Positions 5,702 through 8,021 of a DNA stretch of 8,021 nt are shown piece after piece. How positions within the stretch are numbered: position 1 is the first letter of the stretch; each line of letters begins with the position of its first letter. The position numbers and the translations under genes were made by a program. The notes beneath the pieces were generated by a model. The model saw only the letters and a list, made by a program, of their open reading frames with translations, did no database searches and was not told where the DNA came from. Source of the stretch: Acetobacteraceae bacterium (lineage in GTDB: Bacteria > Pseudomonadota > Alphaproteobacteria > Acetobacterales > Acetobacteraceae). The DNA is taken from contig DAHUXX010000211.1 in assembly GCA_027306955.1 (NCBI GenBank), positions 1-8,021 of the forward strand. Direction: 5' to 3'.

Positions 5702-7359
5702 GCAGCGACCTCGAGATCGCGCGCGCGACAAGGTTGAAACCGATCGCGGAGATCGCGGCGCGTGCCTCCATCCCCGAGACCGCGCTGGTGCCCTACGGCC
5801 GCTACAAGGCGAAGATCGATTTCGATTTCATCACGCAACGAGCTGCCCGCAATCCCGGCGCCCTGGTGCTGGTGACCGGCATCAGCCCGACCCCTGCCGG
5901 CGAAGGCAAGACCACGACCACGATCGGGCTCGGCGACGCGCTCAACGCCGCGGGCACACGCACCATGATCTGCCTGCGCGAGCCCTCACTCGGCCCGTGC
6001 TTCGGCATGAAGGGCGGGGCGACCGGCGGCGGGCACGCGCAGGTGGCGCCGATGGATGAGATCAACCTGCATTTTACCGGTGACTTCCACGCCATCACGG
6101 CCGCGAACAACCTGCTCGCTGCGATGATCGACAACCAGCTCTACTGGGGCAACGAGGCGGGCATCGACCCGCGCCGCGTCTCCTGGCGCCGCGCCATGGA
6201 CATGAACGACCGCGCCCTGCGCTCGATCGTGACGTCACTCGGCGGTGCCGCGAACGGTTCGCCCAGGGAGGACGGGTTCGACATCACCGTCGCCTCCGAG
6301 GTGATGGCGGTGTTTTGTCTTTCGACCTCGCTCGCCGATCTCCAGGCACGGCTCGCGCGCATCATCGTCGCCCCGAAGAAGGGTGGCGGGTTCGTCACCG
6401 CGCGCGACATCAGGGCCGATGGCGCGATGGCAGCCCTGCTGCGCGACGCACTGATGCCCAACCTGGTGCAGACGCTGGCGGGCTCGCCGGCGCTGGTGCA
6501 CGGCGGCCCCTTCGCCAACATCGCCCATGGCTGCAACTCGGTAATGGCGACGAAGCTCGGGCTCTCGCTCGCTGACGTGGTGGTGACGGAGGCAGGCTTC
6601 GGCGCCGACCTGGGCGGCGAGAAATTCCTCGACATCAAGTGCCGCCTCGCGGGGCTCGCCCCCGCCTGCTGCGTGGTGGTGGCGACGGTGCGCGCGCTGA
6701 AGATGCATGGCGGCGTCGCGAAGGCCGATCTCGGGCGCGAGGACGTGGCGGCGGTGAGCCGTGGCGTGGTGAATCTGGCGCGCCACGTCGAGAACATGCA
6801 GGGTTACGGGCTGCCCGTGATGGTAGCACTCAACCGGTTCACCAGCGACACGGACGCCGAGATCGCGGCGGTGCGCGCCGGGGTCACGGCCGAGGTGGTG
6901 CCCTGCACGCACTGGGCGGACGGCGCGGGGGGCGCGGCCGGGCTTGCGCGCGCGGTGCAGTCGCGCATCGCCGAGGGAAGCGCCGCGTTCCGCACCCTCT
7001 ACCCGGACGAGATGAGCCTCGCCGGGAAGATCGAGACGATCGCGAAACGCATCTACCGCGCCGGCGGGGTCACGATCGCCGATGGCGCCGCGCACAAGCT
7101 CGCCGCCTGGGAAAAGGCGGGTTTCGGACGCATGCCGGTCTGCATCGCCAAGACGCAGTACAGTTTCAGCGCCGATCCCACGAAGCTCGGGGCGCCGGAG
7201 GGGCACACGCTGCCGGTGCGCGACGTGCGGCTGTCTGCGGGCGCTGGCTTCGTCGTCGCCATCGCCGGCGAGATCATGACCATGCCCGGCCTGCCCAGGG
7301 TGCCGGCGGCCGAGGCGATCCATCTCGACGAAACGGGCAACATCGAAGGGCTGTTCTAG
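5698..7359 (+). CDS. fhs: Formate--tetrahydrofolate ligase
   Basis: A 553-aa enzyme of normal family length that makes 10-formyl-THF from formate, THF and ATP in the cytoplasm, feeding purine synthesis, formyl-Met and C1 interconversion with serine/glycine. Seen: the P-loop TPAGEGKTTTTIGLGDAL starting at residue 65, then EPSLGPCFGMKGGATGGG at 94-111, followed by QVAPMDEINLHFTGDFHAI, the strongest signature of the family. Also present are GPFANIAHGCNS, EAGFGADLGGEKF and the conserved C-terminal GLF. No key motif is missing. The ATG overlaps the aminotransferase stop (ATGA), with its own AGGAG site. The frame is open upstream into the aminotransferase gene, but that part is a shadow. It converges with the minus-strand gene ending at 7382, 22 bases away. 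Confidence 0.97.
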   Translation: MSSDLEIARATRLKPIAEIAARASIPETALVPYGRYKAKIDFDFITQRAARNPGALVLVTGISPTPAGEGKTTTTIGLGDALNAAGTRTMICLREPSLGPCFGMKGGATGGGHAQVAPMDEINLHFTGDFHAITAANNLLAAMIDNQLYWGNEAGIDPRRVSWRRAMDMNDRALRSIVTSLGGAANGSPREDGFDITVASEVMAVFCLSTSLADLQARLARIIVAPKKGGGFVTARDIRADGAMAALLRDALMPNLVQTLAGSPALVHGGPFANIAHGCNSVMATKLGLSLADVVVTEAGFGADLGGEKFLDIKCRLAGLAPACCVVVATVRALKMHGGVAKADLGREDVAAVSRGVVNLARHVENMQGYGLPVMVALNRFTSDTDAEIAAVRAGVTAEVVPCTHWADGAGGAAGLARAVQSRIAEGSAAFRTLYPDEMSLAGKIETIAKRIYRAGGVTIADGAAHKLAAWEKAGFGRMPVCIAKTQYSFSADPTKLGAPEGHTLPVRDVRLSAGAGFVVAIAGEIMTMPGLPRVPAAEAIHLDETGNIEGLF

Positions 7360-7371
7360 AATAACCCTTCG
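7344..7371. terminator. Possible weak bidirectional hairpin at the fhs end
   Basis: cgaaggg (7344-7350) and cccttcg (7365-7371) form a perfect 7-bp inverted repeat around a 14-base loop. The loop contains the palindrome ttctagaa, which includes the fhs TAG. It sits between two convergent genes, but there is no U-tract, so terminator function is uncertain. Confidence 0.3.
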
Positions 7372-7381
7372 CGCACAGACC

Positions 7382-8021
7382 TCAGTCCGTGAGCTCGACG
7401 ATGCTCACATGCCCGTCGGCGGCGGGCCAGGTGCGCGCGGCGATCGTCTCGCTGTTGCACTGGCCGACGACGCATTGCCCGGCCGGCAGCGGATAGGCGA
7501 CGGCGAGGTCGGACACCGCGGGCACGCCGTGCGGAATCCCGGGCGGGATGCGCGAGCCGAGCAGCACATGGTCGCGCCCGCCACCGAAATAGCCGCGCGG
7601 GCGGGAGAGATGGACGATCGCCCCCTTGCCCGCCTCCACGGCCGCCAGCCGCTGCGGGCGCAGATTCACGATGTCGGAGGATCGCGGGAAGGGCGAGCGG
7701 TAGATGTGGGTCGTCGACAGCCCTGGAACGGAGAATACGAACTCCAGATTGTCGTTCGGCGAGACATTGACGGGGCCCCACGCGCCGTTCTTGCCGGTGG
7801 TATGCTTGAATATTGCCGCGCCGCGGCGCTCGCCCGTCATCCCGTCGAGCGCATAAACCTCGAGCCGCACGCCGGCCAGGCCGATATTGGTGGGCAGATC
7901 TCCAAGCCAGCCCGAGATCTTGCCCGACAGCGCCACGCGCCGCTCAGCCACCACATCCATGGTTCGCGGAGCGCTGCCGGTGAGGAAGCGCCACATCGCC
8001 GCGAATGCCTGCGGCGAATAG
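7382..8021 (-). CDS. C-terminal part of a putative alpha/beta-hydrolase-type protein (5' end outside the window)
   Basis: The frame is open from the right edge to the TGA at 7384-7382, giving about 212 visible residues. An internal ATG at 7996 (MWRFLTG) is not the start, because the frame continues upstream as YSPQAFAA with no ribosome binding site. The first residues, SPQAFAAMWRFLTG, resemble the end of a hydrolase catalytic domain. The rest looks like a compact beta-sandwich accessory domain, with LSGKISGW, LAGVRLEVYALDGMTGERRG, HIYRSPFPRSSDIVNLRPQR and LSRPRGYFGGGRD. From memory, these motifs occur at the C-terminus of large, often Tat-exported, lipase/esterase-like alpha/beta hydrolases. 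That recollection is not verified here. The nucleophile and signal peptide would lie outside the window. It is convergent with fhs. Confidence 0.6.
   Translation of the reverse strand, partial: YSPQAFAAMWRFLTGSAPRTMDVVAERRVALSGKISGWLGDLPTNIGLAGVRLEVYALDGMTGERRGAAIFKHTTGKNGAWGPVNVSPNDNLEFVFSVPGLSTTHIYRSPFPRSSDIVNLRPQRLAAVEAGKGAIVHLSRPRGYFGGGRDHVLLGSRIPPGIPHGVPAVSDLAVAYPLPAGQCVVGQCNSETIAARTWPAADGHVSIVELTD

Noticed and set aside
4493..5731. Long minus-strand upstream extension of the membrane-protein frame
   Set aside because: It runs antisense to the aminotransferase and is Arg/His/Ala-rich noise. Only the last 155 codons (4492-4025) look like a protein.
6235..7323. 362-codon minus-strand open frame opposite fhs
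   Set aside because: It is a His/Arg/Ala-rich antisense shadow of a clear fhs gene, with no ribosome binding site or motif.
1..8021. CRISPR, tRNA/rRNA, insertion sequence, toxin-antitoxin or phage-defence module
   Set aside because: I saw no direct-repeat array, cloverleaf-like sequence, transposase motif or defence-protein motif on either strand.

Overview
The window is very GC-rich and densely coding, with short intergenic gaps. The protein families (an alphaproteobacterial-type NAD kinase, an M81 peptidase, a Nit-type amidase, a formate-THF ligase coupled to a PhnW-like aminotransferase) suggest an alphaproteobacterium, plausibly Rhodospirillales/Acetobacteraceae. That placement is inferred from sequence style and recalled families, not from a search. 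There are no RNA genes, CRISPR arrays, insertion sequences or tRNAs that I can support.

Layout. (1) Positions 1-761, plus strand: the 3' part of an open frame that enters from outside the window. Its first ~58 visible residues look like the acceptor-side region of a polyprenyl-phosphate mannosyltransferase (DPM1-like GT2). It then switches in frame to a Gly/Asn/Thr/Ser-rich beta-repeat tail resembling the end of a secreted RTX/adhesin-like protein. Two tandem tetraloop hairpins follow (768-821). (2) Positions 873-4492, minus strand: a likely four-gene operon. In transcription order it holds a small membrane/coiled-coil protein, a Nit-type carbon-nitrogen hydrolase, NAD kinase (nadK) and an M81/MlrC-like metallopeptidase, with gaps of only 17, 31 and 26 bases. 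(3) Positions 4493-4594: a divergent promoter region. (4) Positions 4595-7359, plus strand: a two-gene operon of a PhnW-like class V aminotransferase and formate-tetrahydrofolate ligase (fhs), joined by an ATGA stop/start overlap. (5) Positions 7382-8021, minus strand: the C-terminal part of a gene entering from the right edge, probably the accessory domain of an alpha/beta-hydrolase-like protein.

How the genes work together. The aminotransferase/fhs pair is translationally coupled, which suggests amino-acid transamination linked to C1-folate metabolism. The minus operon mixes NADP synthesis, an amidase of the metabolite-repair type and a metallopeptidase, which reads as housekeeping rather than as a specialised system. 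The most unusual object is the glycosyltransferase/beta-repeat chimera at the left edge. It is either a real gene fusion or remnant, or an assembly artefact. I see no convincing new defence or mobile system in this window.
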